Assembly: GCA_030833685.1 (NCBI GenBank)
Contig: JAURGS010000049.1
Span: 1 to 13,252, forward strand
Direction: 5' to 3'
Source: Rhodoferax sp.
Lineage (GTDB): Bacteria; Pseudomonadota; Gammaproteobacteria; Burkholderiales; Burkholderiaceae_C
Length of the DNA: 13,252 nucleotides
The position numbers were made by a program, and so were the translations under genes. This document shows, piece after piece, positions 1 to 6,793 of the stretch. The notes under the pieces are model-generated. The model worked only from the letters and a program-made list of their open reading frames with translations. It searched no databases and was not told the origin of the DNA. Position 1 is the first letter of the stretch. Every line of letters begins with the position of its first letter.

Positions 1-939
1 AAGGTGGATTACGAAGAGGAAGGCTCGGGCGGTGGCGGTTACGCCAAAGTCATGAGCGAGGGTTTCCAGGCGGCGCAGCGTGCCATGTATGCGCAACAAG
101 CCAAGGACGCTGACATCATCATCACCACCGCGCTCATTCCGGGTAAGCCTGCGCCCAAGCTGATCACGGCTGAAATGGTTCAAAGCATGAAGCCTGGCAG
201 TGTCATCGTGGACATGGCGGCTGAGCAGGGTGGCAACTGTGAGCTCACGGTTCCAGGTGAGGCGGCGGTTCGTCATGGTGTGACCATTGTGGGTTATACC
301 GACCTGGTAAGCCGCTTGTCCAAGCAGAGCTCTACCCTGTACTCGACCAATTTGTTGCGGCTGACAGAAGAGTTGTGCAAAGCCAAGGATGGCGTCATTA
401 ACGTTAATTTTGAGGACGACGCCATTCGTGGCCTGACCGTCATCAAGGAGGGTGCTGTAACCTGGCCGGCGCCGCCGCCCAAATTGCCAGCCGCGCCAGT
501 GGCCAAGCCAGCGGCTTCGGGAGTACCCAAGGCGCCCGCGCATGGCCACGGTGCTGGCCAGCCCATGTCAGTTAAATCCTTGGCCACTGTTTTTGGTGTG
601 GGCGCGATTTTGTTCTGGCTGGTGGGTGCTTACGCGCCAGCGAGTTTCTTGTCGCATTTCACGGTATTTGTGCTGGCCTGCTTTGTGGGCTATATGGTGG
701 TTTGGAATGTCACGCCGTCCTTGCACACGCCCTTGATGAGCGTGACCAATGCGATTTCTTCGATCATCGCCATTGGTGCTTTGGTTCAGGTTGCACCCCC
801 GCTGGATGCGGCAGGAGCCGCCGGTCGACCCAGTGGCTTGATTCTGAGTCTGTCGGTGCTGGCTTTGGTGCTCACTGCAATCAACATGTTTGGTGGCTTT
901 GCAGTGACCCGTCGCATGCTGGCCATGTTCCGTAAGTAA
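1..939 (+). CDS. pntA: NAD(P) transhydrogenase alpha subunit (PntA), 3' part
   Basis: Partial gene: the frame is open at base 1, so the start lies outside the window; 312 codons are visible against about 510 residues in E. coli PntA. The protein is the NAD(H)-binding half of the inner-membrane enzyme that uses the proton gradient to reduce NADP+ with NADH. Fragment residues 1-150 are the end of soluble domain I, with the GYAKVMSEGF stretch and the segment DADIIITTALIPGKPAPKLI that is typical of this NAD-binding fold. A Pro/Ala/His-rich linker (about 153-188) leads to four hydrophobic helices at about 192-214, 217-237, 246-266 and 280-302. The soluble and membrane parts are one polypeptide, as in E. 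coli, not split into PntAA and PntAB. pntB follows after 22 bases, so the two are surely one operon. Confidence 0.95.
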   Translation, partial: KVDYEEEGSGGGGYAKVMSEGFQAAQRAMYAQQAKDADIIITTALIPGKPAPKLITAEMVQSMKPGSVIVDMAAEQGGNCELTVPGEAAVRHGVTIVGYTDLVSRLSKQSSTLYSTNLLRLTEELCKAKDGVINVNFEDDAIRGLTVIKEGAVTWPAPPPKLPAAPVAKPAASGVPKAPAHGHGAGQPMSVKSLATVFGVGAILFWLVGAYAPASFLSHFTVFVLACFVGYMVVWNVTPSLHTPLMSVTNAISSIIAIGALVQVAPPLDAAGAAGRPSGLILSLSVLALVLTAINMFGGFAVTRRMLAMFRK

Positions 940-950
940 CCCACAACAAG

Positions 951-956
951 AAGGAG
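951..956 (+). promoter_or_regulatory. Strong ribosome binding site of pntB
   Basis: AAGGAG sits 5 bases before the ATG at 962. It is one of only two canonical Shine-Dalgarno sequences in the window (the other precedes hpf) and fixes the pntB start. Confidence 0.85.
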
Positions 957-961
957 CAGAG

Positions 962-2374
962 ATGACTGCCAGCCTCGCGTCCATGGCCTACATCGGGGCC
1001 ACGATTCTTTTTATTCTGAGCCTGGGTGGCTTGTCCAACCCAGAGACTGCACGCCGCGGCAACTTATTCGGCATGATCGGTATGGCCATTGCCGTGTTGG
1101 CCACCATCTGGGGGCCGCGCGTGACCGGTGCAGGCGTGGCTTACATCGTGGTGGCTCTGGTGATCGGAGCCAGTGTGGGCCTTTATGCGGCCAAAAAAGT
1201 TCAGATGACCCAAATGCCGGAGCTGGTTGCGTTGATGCACAGCCTGGTGGGCCTGGCCGCGTGTTTGGTTGGATTTGCCAGTTACGTGGATACCTCGGTG
1301 GCTTTTGAGGGGGCTGAAAAAGTCATCCACGAGGTAGAGATCTATATCGGCATTTTGATTGGCGCGGTCACATTCAGCGGCTCCGTGGTGGCGTTTGGCA
1401 AGCTTTCAGGCAAGATTGGTGGCAAGCCTTTGCTTTTGCCGGGCAGGCATTTGCTCAATCTGGCAGCCTTGCTGATCGTGATCTGGTTTGGGCGCGAGTT
1501 TGTGGCGGCGCACGATGTCGCCGCGGGCATGGTGCCGTTGTTGGTGATGACCGTGATTGCTTTGCTGTTTGGCGTTCACATGGTGATGGCCATCGGCGGT
1601 GCAGACATGCCCGTGGTGGTATCGATGCTTAACAGCTACTCGGGATGGGCGGCTGCGGCCACTGGATTCATGCTCTCCAATGACTTGCTGATCGTCACGG
1701 GTGCGCTGGTTGGCTCTTCAGGTGCGATCCTGAGCTACATCATGTGCCGTGCCATGAACCGCAACTTCATCAGTGTGATAGCAGGTGGCTTTGGTGGTGG
1801 CGCGCCGGCACCCAAAGGCGCCAGTGGCGCCACCGAGCCGCAGGGCGAAGTACAGCCGGTCAGTTCGGTGGAAACCGCAGAGTTGCTGCGTGAAGCCAAA
1901 AGCGTGATCATCGTTCCGGGCTATGGCATGGCCGTTGCACAGGCGCAGCACACGGTGTTTGAAATTACCAAGCAGTTACGTGACAACGGCGTCAATGTTC
2001 GCTTTGCCATTCACCCCGTTGCAGGGCGCATGCCTGGCCACATGAATGTGTTGCTGGCTGAGGCCAAAGTACCTTACGACATCGTGATGGAGATGGACGA
2101 GATCAACGACGATTTTCCGGGTACCGATGTGGCCATGGTGATCGGCGCCAATGACATTGTCAATCCAGCAGCCCAGGACGACCCGAGTAGCCCGATCGCG
2201 GGGATGCCGGTCATTGAGGTCTGGAAAGCCAAAACATCGATTGTGATGAAACGCAGCATGGCCTCCGGCTATGCCGGCGTTGACAACCCGTTGTTTTACA
2301 AAGAGAACAACCGGATGCTGTTTGGCGATGCCAAAAAAATGCTCGATGAGGTTCTGGTGGCGCTGCGCAGCTGA
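962..2374 (+). CDS. pntB: NAD(P) transhydrogenase beta subunit (PntB)
   Basis: Full-length PntB (470 residues; the E. coli protein is about 460). It supplies the rest of the membrane domain and the NADP(H)-binding domain III of the proton-translocating transhydrogenase, working with PntA. The first 270 residues hold about eight or nine hydrophobic helices. A Gly/Ala/Pro-rich linker (about 278-300) leads to domain III. The family motifs visible there are GYGMAVAQAQ at 320-329 (NADP-binding loop), RMPGHMNVLLAEA shortly after, VIGANDIVNPAA at about 393-404 and KRSMASGYAGVDNP from 430. The start at 962 has an AAGGAG ribosome binding site. All key motifs are intact, so the enzyme should be active. 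A nucleosidase gene follows after 23 bases. Confidence 0.97.
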   Translation: MTASLASMAYIGATILFILSLGGLSNPETARRGNLFGMIGMAIAVLATIWGPRVTGAGVAYIVVALVIGASVGLYAAKKVQMTQMPELVALMHSLVGLAACLVGFASYVDTSVAFEGAEKVIHEVEIYIGILIGAVTFSGSVVAFGKLSGKIGGKPLLLPGRHLLNLAALLIVIWFGREFVAAHDVAAGMVPLLVMTVIALLFGVHMVMAIGGADMPVVVSMLNSYSGWAAAATGFMLSNDLLIVTGALVGSSGAILSYIMCRAMNRNFISVIAGGFGGGAPAPKGASGATEPQGEVQPVSSVETAELLREAKSVIIVPGYGMAVAQAQHTVFEITKQLRDNGVNVRFAIHPVAGRMPGHMNVLLAEAKVPYDIVMEMDEINDDFPGTDVAMVIGANDIVNPAAQDDPSSPIAGMPVIEVWKAKTSIVMKRSMASGYAGVDNPLFYKENNRMLFGDAKKMLDEVLVALRS

Positions 2375-2397
2375 GGCTTTAGCTTGTCGCACCTGAG

Positions 2398-3120
2398 ATG
2401 ACGCTGGCCATTGTTAGTGCGCTGGCTGATGAGCAAAACGGCTTTAGGGCAGCCTTGCGTGATGCGCGGCAGGTGCGCCGGGCGCAACGTGATTTTTATG
2501 TTGGCCAGTGGCAAAGTCAGCCGGTTGTTTTGGCTCTTTCTGGCATTGGCAAAGTCGCTGCTGCCAGCACCGCAAGCACCCTGATTGAAGCTTTTGGCGT
2601 GCGCCGCATCGTGCTCACGGGCGTGGCCGGCGGCCTTGATCCCGGTGTGCAAGTGGGCGACACGGTGATTGCTTCTGATTTTTTGCAGCACGATCTGGAC
2701 GCCTCGCCACTCTTTGAGCGTTATGTTGTCCCCCATTACGGATGTAAAACCCTGGCTTGTGACCTGGCACTGAGCGATTTGCTGGCCCAGGCGGTGCAGC
2801 GTGCCAGTGAATTTTCGCCTTCAAGGGCTGCCAGTCACCGTGGTCTGATCGTCAGCGGAGACCGTTTTATTGGCGACGCGCAGATTGCCTTGCAGTTACG
2901 CCAGGACATCTCGAGTGCAGGTTATCGCCCACTGGCTGTGGAAATGGAAGGTGCTGCCCTGGCTCAGGTTTGCCGTGATCACGGCGTGCCTTTCGCCGCC
3001 ATGCGCACCATCTCAGACCGGGCCGATGAGACAGCGCATGTGGATTTTCAAGCCTTCGTGCAGTCTGTCGCTGGCCCACGGGCGTTGGCAGTTCTTCGCC
3101 AACTGATGGCTCTGCTCTGA
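2398..3120 (+). CDS. mtnN: 5'-methylthioadenosine/S-adenosylhomocysteine nucleosidase
   Basis: 240 residues, close to the 230-250 usual for the MtnN/Pfs family of purine nucleosidases. The enzyme splits adenine from methylthioadenosine and S-adenosylhomocysteine in the cytoplasm, relieving product inhibition of methyltransferases and polyamine synthesis. Visible family signs are the N-terminal IVSALADEQNGF with Glu12 at the position of the E. coli catalytic Glu12, the glycine-rich LTGVAGGLDPGVQVGDTVIA, VEMEGAALAQVC with Met183/Glu184 for ribose binding, and Asp207 in RTISDRAD as the likely adenine-protonating aspartate. The start at 2398 has no good ribosome binding site. It is 23 bases after pntB on the same strand, so it may be read from the pnt transcript. 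It is convergent with corA, with only 11 bases between. A related phosphorylase-family nucleosidase cannot be excluded. Confidence 0.88.
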   Translation: MTLAIVSALADEQNGFRAALRDARQVRRAQRDFYVGQWQSQPVVLALSGIGKVAAASTASTLIEAFGVRRIVLTGVAGGLDPGVQVGDTVIASDFLQHDLDASPLFERYVVPHYGCKTLACDLALSDLLAQAVQRASEFSPSRAASHRGLIVSGDRFIGDAQIALQLRQDISSAGYRPLAVEMEGAALAQVCRDHGVPFAAMRTISDRADETAHVDFQAFVQSVAGPRALAVLRQLMALL

Positions 3121-3131
3121 CAGCCCGAAGC

Positions 3132-4118
3132 TCAGGCGAGCCAGCCTCGCTTGCGGAAATACCACATTGGCCCCAGCGCGCTGCAAATCATCAGGGCCAA
3201 AGCGAAGGGGTAGCCTGCCTGCCAGTCCAGTTCTGGCATGAACTTGAAGTTCATGCCGTAAATGCTGGCGATCAGGGTGGGTGGCAGCAGGGCCACGCTG
3301 GCCACCGAGAAGATCTTGATGATCTTGTTCTGGTTGATGTTGATAAAGCCAACCGTGGCATCCATCAAAAAGTTGATTTTGTCGAACAGGAACGCGGTGT
3401 GCGAATCCAGGGAGTCGATATCACGCAGAATTTGACGTGCTTCCTCAAACTGCTCGGCATTGAGCATTTTGCTGCGCATCATGAAACTGACCGCGCGGCG
3501 CGTGTCCATTGCGTTGCGGCGAATGCGCCCGTTCATGTCTTCGTGGCGCGCAATTGCGCCCAGCACCTCGCCCGCTAGCGCGTCGCTGACGTCGCCACTG
3601 AGCACTTTTTTGCCAGCAGACTCGAGGCCGTCGTAAATCTCCTCCAGTGTGTCGGCGGAGTATTCGGCATCAGCGTCAAAAAGCTTGAGAAGGACTTCTT
3701 TGGCGTCTTCAATCAGCCCAGGGGCACGACGGGCGCGCAGGCGCAACAGCCGAAAGACAGGCACGTCCTCATCGTGGATTGAAAACAGAACGCCTTTGCT
3801 TCGCAGCTGGTCGTTTTCCAAATTCAAAATGAAGGCCACCCGAACGGTGTGCGGGTCCAGATCTGCGGCCACCAGAAAGTCACTTCTGATGTGAAGTTCG
3901 CTGTTGTCTTCTTTGTAGAAGCGGGCAGACTCTTCGATGTCTTCGTCCATGGCATCTTCGGGGATAGCCAGGCCGTAGTACTGCTTGATCCACTGCTTCT
4001 CTTCCCGAGTGGGCGACTCCAGGTCAACCCAGATGGGCCGAAAGCGCGACAGTTCCGCCAGAGAGTCGATCTCTTCCTGAACCAGTCGGCCATTGACGAG
4101 GGTGAAGATATTGAGCAT
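3132..4118 (-). CDS. corA: CorA-type Mg2+/Co2+ channel
   Basis: 328 residues from the ATG at 4118, near the typical 316-330 for CorA, a pentameric inner-membrane magnesium channel. The long acidic, helical cytoplasmic part occupies about residues 1-260. Two C-terminal membrane helices follow (about 266-287 and 303-321). The hallmark YGMN motif ends helix 1 (GMN at 288-290), and the outer loop NFKFMPELDWQAGYP matches the family loop that lines the pore mouth. The frame also opens at an upstream ATG at 4169, but the protein MLNIFTLVNGRL from 4118 is the usual N-terminus, and a candidate promoter at 4181-4189 would leave almost no leader for the longer form. The gene is divergent from hpf and convergent with mtnN. 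Confidence 0.95.
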   Translation of the reverse strand: MLNIFTLVNGRLVQEEIDSLAELSRFRPIWVDLESPTREEKQWIKQYYGLAIPEDAMDEDIEESARFYKEDNSELHIRSDFLVAADLDPHTVRVAFILNLENDQLRSKGVLFSIHDEDVPVFRLLRLRARRAPGLIEDAKEVLLKLFDADAEYSADTLEEIYDGLESAGKKVLSGDVSDALAGEVLGAIARHEDMNGRIRRNAMDTRRAVSFMMRSKMLNAEQFEEARQILRDIDSLDSHTAFLFDKINFLMDATVGFININQNKIIKIFSVASVALLPPTLIASIYGMNFKFMPELDWQAGYPFALALMICSALGPMWYFRKRGWLA

Positions 4119-4180
4119 GGGCCAGATCGGAGCTAACGGCTTGTGGCAAGTCTGGAGGCCACGCTGCACTCGCTTGCTCG

Positions 4181-4189
4181 ATTATGGCA
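4181..4189 (-). promoter_or_regulatory. Candidate extended -10 promoter of corA
   Basis: Read on the minus strand, TGCCATAAT gives an extended -10 (TGn) followed by a hexamer matching TATAAT at 5 of 6 positions. No convincing -35 lies at 16-18 bases, as expected for an extended -10. The predicted transcript would start near 4174, about 55 bases before the corA ATG at 4118. Found by eye only. Confidence 0.4.
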
Positions 4190-4258
4190 TCGTCAGCAGT
4201 GGCCTGTTCGACGAATTGCGGTATGCTTGATTGCCATCAGCGAGTTCACAAAGTTCTC

Positions 4259-4287
4259 TTGTTTTCCCTTTCTAAAAAGACGATAGT
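4259..4287 (+). promoter_or_regulatory. Weak candidate sigma-70 promoter of hpf
   Basis: TTGTTT (4259-4264) and GATAGT (4282-4287) are spaced by 17 bases and match the consensus hexamers at 3 of 6 and 4 of 6 positions. The transcript would start near 4294, about 74 bases before hpf. I found no sigma-54 -24/-12 element in this 249-base corA-hpf gap. The gap otherwise holds the corA promoter candidate and the hpf ribosome binding site, and no gene I can support. Confidence 0.25.
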
Positions 4288-4353
4288 TCCCCACAGGCAC
4301 CAGCGCACGCTTGAGTCCCTGGTCGCTGAAACTTTTTCCACAACAACATTCCT

Positions 4354-4359
4354 AAGGAG
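4354..4359 (+). promoter_or_regulatory. Strong ribosome binding site of hpf
   Basis: AAGGAG lies 8 bases before the ATG at 4368. It fits a gene that must be translated strongly on entry to stationary phase, and it fixes the hpf start. Confidence 0.8.
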
Positions 4360-4367
4360 TTCAATTT

Positions 4368-4697
4368 ATGAATTTGACAATCAGTGGCCATCACCTTGAG
4401 GTAACCCCAGCATTACGCGCTTACGTCACCAGCAAACTAGACAGGATCAAGCGCCATTTCGATCAGGTGGTCGACGTCAAAGTTTTGCTGACTGTGGAAA
4501 ACATGAAGGAGAAGGAACTGCGTCAAAAAGCAGAGTGCAATATTCATATCAAAGGCGTGGATTTGTTTGCCGAGAGCACCCACGCGGATCTCTACGCCGC
4601 TGTTGACGAGCTCGTTGACAAACTCGATAGACAGGTGGTCAAACACAAAGATCGTTTGCAAAAACACCAGCATGAAGCGCCCAAGCGCATGATGTGA
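4368..4697 (+). CDS. hpf: Ribosome hibernation promoting factor (short HPF)
   Basis: 109 residues with the beginning MNLTISGHHLEVTPALRAYV typical of the HPF/YfiA family, a small alpha-beta protein that binds the 30S decoding centre and silences idle ribosomes. The conserved pattern of helix 1 (YVTSKLDRIKRHFDQVV), the two strands (KVLLTVENMKEKELRQKAECNIHIKG) and the second helix (STHADLYAAVDELVDKLDRQVVKHKD) is complete. It is the short form: there is no C-terminal dimerisation domain of the kind found in long HPF (about 180 residues or more). It heads a plus-strand cluster with ptsN and hprK, but rpoN, the usual upstream neighbour in many proteobacteria, is absent; corA lies there instead. An intrinsic terminator directly follows its stop codon. 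Confidence 0.95.
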   Translation: MNLTISGHHLEVTPALRAYVTSKLDRIKRHFDQVVDVKVLLTVENMKEKELRQKAECNIHIKGVDLFAESTHADLYAAVDELVDKLDRQVVKHKDRLQKHQHEAPKRMM

Positions 4698-4710
4698 TTT
4701 AAACTGTCAC

Positions 4711-4750
4711 AGGCCGCTCACGTTCAACGAGCGGCCTTTTTGCGTTTTTT
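4711..4750 (+). terminator. Intrinsic terminator between hpf and ptsN
   Basis: A perfect 9-bp GC-rich stem (4711-4719 AGGCCGCTC paired with 4729-4737 GAGCGGCCT) encloses a 9-base loop and runs into TTTTT, then GCG and another TTTTTT. It begins 14 bases after the hpf stop. It should end most hpf transcripts, so ptsN-hprK expression depends on read-through or on its own promoter. Confidence 0.88.
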
Positions 4751-4783
4751 AAACCCCGTTTGAGCATTGCGTTTGTATTCCAC

Positions 4784-5251
4784 ATGAACCGTTTAGCTTC
4801 TATCCTCACTCCTGAGCACGTACTCGTCCATGTTGAAGCGTCGAGTAAAAAGCGCTCTTTTGAGGAGGCGGGTTTGTTGTTCGAGAACCTGCATGGCCTG
4901 AGTCGGGCCTTGGTGACCGACAGCTTGTTTTCGCGGGAGCGCTTGGGCTCAACTGGCTTGGGCCACGGCGTAGCCATCCCCCATGGCCGAATCAAGGGTC
5001 TCAAAGCGCCCATGGCTGCGATCTTCAGGCTGGCATCTCCAATCGGGTTTGATGCGCCTGATGAATTGCCTGTCAGCTTGATGATTTTCTTGTTGGTTCC
5101 TGAGGCGGCCACTCAAAAACACCTTGAGATACTGGCTGAAATCGCTGAGATGCTCAGCGACACAGAACTGCGAGAAAAGCTCGTTGCTAGCACCAGCTCT
5201 ACCGAAGTTTTTGAACTGATTGCAGGCTGGCAATCAGCCCAGTCCACTTAG
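4784..5251 (+). CDS. ptsN: Nitrogen PTS enzyme IIA (PtsN, EIIA-Ntr)
   Basis: 155 residues from the ATG at 4784, matching the roughly 150-165 of the family. PtsN accepts a phosphate from HPr/NPr and acts as a cytoplasmic regulator (potassium and nitrogen balance, envelope responses in other proteobacteria) rather than in sugar uptake. The protein opens MNRLASILTPEHV and carries the hallmark GLGHGVAIPHGR, where the His of IPHGR (residue 67) is the phosphorylation site. The C-terminal helices (HLEILAEIAEMLSDTELREKL) are also typical. An in-frame TTG at 4760 would add eight residues, but they resemble no family N-terminus. There is no clear ribosome binding site. It lies just after the hpf terminator and 23 bases before hprK. 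Confidence 0.95.
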   Translation: MNRLASILTPEHVLVHVEASSKKRSFEEAGLLFENLHGLSRALVTDSLFSRERLGSTGLGHGVAIPHGRIKGLKAPMAAIFRLASPIGFDAPDELPVSLMIFLLVPEAATQKHLEILAEIAEMLSDTELREKLVASTSSTEVFELIAGWQSAQST

Positions 5252-5274
5252 CTGGCTGTTTTTTCGAGCCTCGC

Positions 5275-6234
5275 ATGCGCCCCACCGTCATTAGCGCAGA
5301 TGTCATGTTCGATGGCCTGCGCGCCGCCCTTAAATGGGAGTGGGTTGCCGGGCTGGGCGCATCTGAGCGCAAGTTCGACGAGGTGGCGGTGCGTGCCGCT
5401 CGCTCAGGCTCTGACCTGGCGGGTTACCTCAATTACATCCACCCGCACCGTGTTCAAGTGCTCGGTGATCGCGAAATGGCTTACCTGACGAACGCCTCCG
5501 AGGACGATTGCGCCAGGCGTGTTGGCCGCATCGTCACCTTGGTGCCGCCCGTATTGGTGCTTGCCGATGGCCAGCGCGCGCCCAAGACCCTGCTGTCGCT
5601 TTGTGAGCGCGAGCAGATCCCCATGTTCGCCACCGCCGCCTCCTCGGCATTTGTGATCGATGTCTTGCGTGCCTATTTATCCAAGCATTTCGCTGACCGA
5701 AGCAGCATGCACGGTGTTTTCATGGACATTCTGGGCCTGGGCGTGTTGATTACGGGCGAATCCGGACTGGGTAAGAGCGAATTGGGGCTTGAGTTGATCT
5801 CTCGGGGCAATGGGCTGGTTGCTGATGATGTGGTGGACCTGTACCGGATCAACCAGAACACGGTGGAGGGGCGCTGCCCGGACCTTTTGCGCAACCTGCT
5901 CGAGGTGCGCGGCATAGGCCTACTGGATATTCGGGCGATTTTTGGCGAGACCGCAGTGCGCAGAAAGATGAAGCTGCAGCTCATCGTTCACCTGGTACGC
6001 CGCGAAACACTTGAGCGTGACTATGAACGCATCCCCAATGAGCCGCTCATTCAGGATGTGCTCGACGTGCCAGTGCGAAAGGTTGTCATCCAAGTGGTGG
6101 CCGGTCGAAACATTGCGGTTCTGGTTGAAGCGGCTGTGCGCAACACCATCCTGCAGATTCGTGGCATTGATACCTACAAGGAATTCATTGAACGCCAGAA
6201 CAAGGCCATAGAAAGCGGGAACTCAGGGAGCTGA
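5275..6234 (+). CDS. hprK: HPr kinase/phosphorylase
   Basis: 319 residues, the usual size for HprK/P. This bifunctional enzyme phosphorylates HPr on a serine using ATP and removes that phosphate again. Residues 1-130 form the N-terminal domain. The catalytic domain shows MHGVFMDILGLGVLITG with His146, the Walker A loop GESGLGKS at 161-168, the acidic pair ADDVVD (Asp184-185), the HprK signature LLEVRGIGLLDI at 208-219, and the C-terminal VPVRKVVIQVVAGRNIAVLVE (266-286) involved in dephosphorylation. All key residues are present. It follows ptsN after 23 bases, so the two are probably co-transcribed. rapZ, a frequent next gene in proteobacterial pts clusters, is not here; fur follows on the opposite strand after 14 bases. 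Confidence 0.96.
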   Translation: MRPTVISADVMFDGLRAALKWEWVAGLGASERKFDEVAVRAARSGSDLAGYLNYIHPHRVQVLGDREMAYLTNASEDDCARRVGRIVTLVPPVLVLADGQRAPKTLLSLCEREQIPMFATAASSAFVIDVLRAYLSKHFADRSSMHGVFMDILGLGVLITGESGLGKSELGLELISRGNGLVADDVVDLYRINQNTVEGRCPDLLRNLLEVRGIGLLDIRAIFGETAVRRKMKLQLIVHLVRRETLERDYERIPNEPLIQDVLDVPVRKVVIQVVAGRNIAVLVEAAVRNTILQIRGIDTYKEFIERQNKAIESGNSGS

Positions 6235-6248
6235 AATGCTCTGGCGGC

Positions 6249-6674
6249 TTAGGCCCGGTAGCGGCAATTTTCACGCGTGCAGTGGGCGTACAGGCTCAGA
6301 GCGTGATCGGCGATTCGAAACCCTTTGGCCTGCGCAACCGCTTGCTGCCTGCGCTCAATTTGTTCGTCATAAAACTCCTCGACGCGGCCGCAATCCAGGC
6401 ACACCAGGTGGTCATGGTGTTGGCCTTCGTTGAGCTCGTAGACCGCTTTGCCGCTTTCAAAATGGTTGCGGCTGAGGATGCCGGCTTGCTCAAATTGGGC
6501 CAGTACCCGATATACCGTCGCCAGGCCCACGTCAGCGCCCTCCTGGATGAGTAAACGGTAGACATCCTCAGCCGTCATGTGGCGCTGCGAGCCTTCTTGA
6601 AAAATCTCCAGCACTTTCAACCGCGGCAGGGTGACTTTCAGCCCGGTATTTTTGAGTTCGTCGGCCTTGGTCAT
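6249..6674 (-). CDS. fur: Ferric uptake regulator Fur
   Basis: 141 residues from the ATG at 6674, the usual Fur length. Fur is a dimeric metal-dependent repressor that, with Fe2+, shuts off iron-uptake genes. The protein starts MTKADELKNTGLKVTLPRLK, followed by the winged-helix DNA-binding region with the recognition segment DVGLATVYRVLAQFEQAG at 48-65. The metal-binding motif HHDHLVCLDCG spans 86-96 (His86, 87, 89; Cys92, 95), and a second CxxxxC (Cys132, Cys137) sits near the C-terminus. The frame is open 23 codons further upstream, but those residues are unlike Fur. It is divergent from bamE, an arrangement known for fur and omlA in other proteobacteria such as Pseudomonas aeruginosa. hprK converges on its 3' end without an evident terminator. 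Confidence 0.97.
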   Translation of the reverse strand: MTKADELKNTGLKVTLPRLKVLEIFQEGSQRHMTAEDVYRLLIQEGADVGLATVYRVLAQFEQAGILSRNHFESGKAVYELNEGQHHDHLVCLDCGRVEEFYDEQIERRQQAVAQAKGFRIADHALSLYAHCTRENCRYRA

Positions 6675-6793
6675 GGGTTTGAAGCCTGGGTGTTTGTGTT
6701 CGGCCTGAGCCCGCTGAAGGGCTCCTGTACGGGCGATGACCATGGGGCCAGCCCTTACAATGCCTGCATGATATCGCCACTCGCATTACCCCA
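6675..6793. promoter_or_regulatory. Shared fur/bamE divergent promoter region
   Basis: These 119 bases must carry both promoters. For bamE, TACAAT at 6756-6761 (5 of 6 matches) is a likely -10, placing the start near 6768. For fur, TATCAT read on the minus strand at 6768-6773 (5 of 6) is a possible -10; its -35 region would then overlap the bamE start codon. Neither has a good -35. A 7-bp inverted repeat, AAGGGCT at 6717-6723 and AGCCCTT at 6750-6756, ends at the bamE -10. I saw no clear Fur box. Confidence 0.45.

Noticed and set aside
4119..4169. Longer corA start at 4169
   Set aside because: The extra 17 residues do not resemble CorA N-termini, and the candidate promoter at 4181-4189 would start transcription only about 5 bases before it.
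4184..4399. A 71-codon plus-strand frame in the corA-hpf gap
   Set aside because: It overlaps the start of hpf and the candidate promoters of both neighbours, has no ribosome binding site, and its translation resembles nothing.
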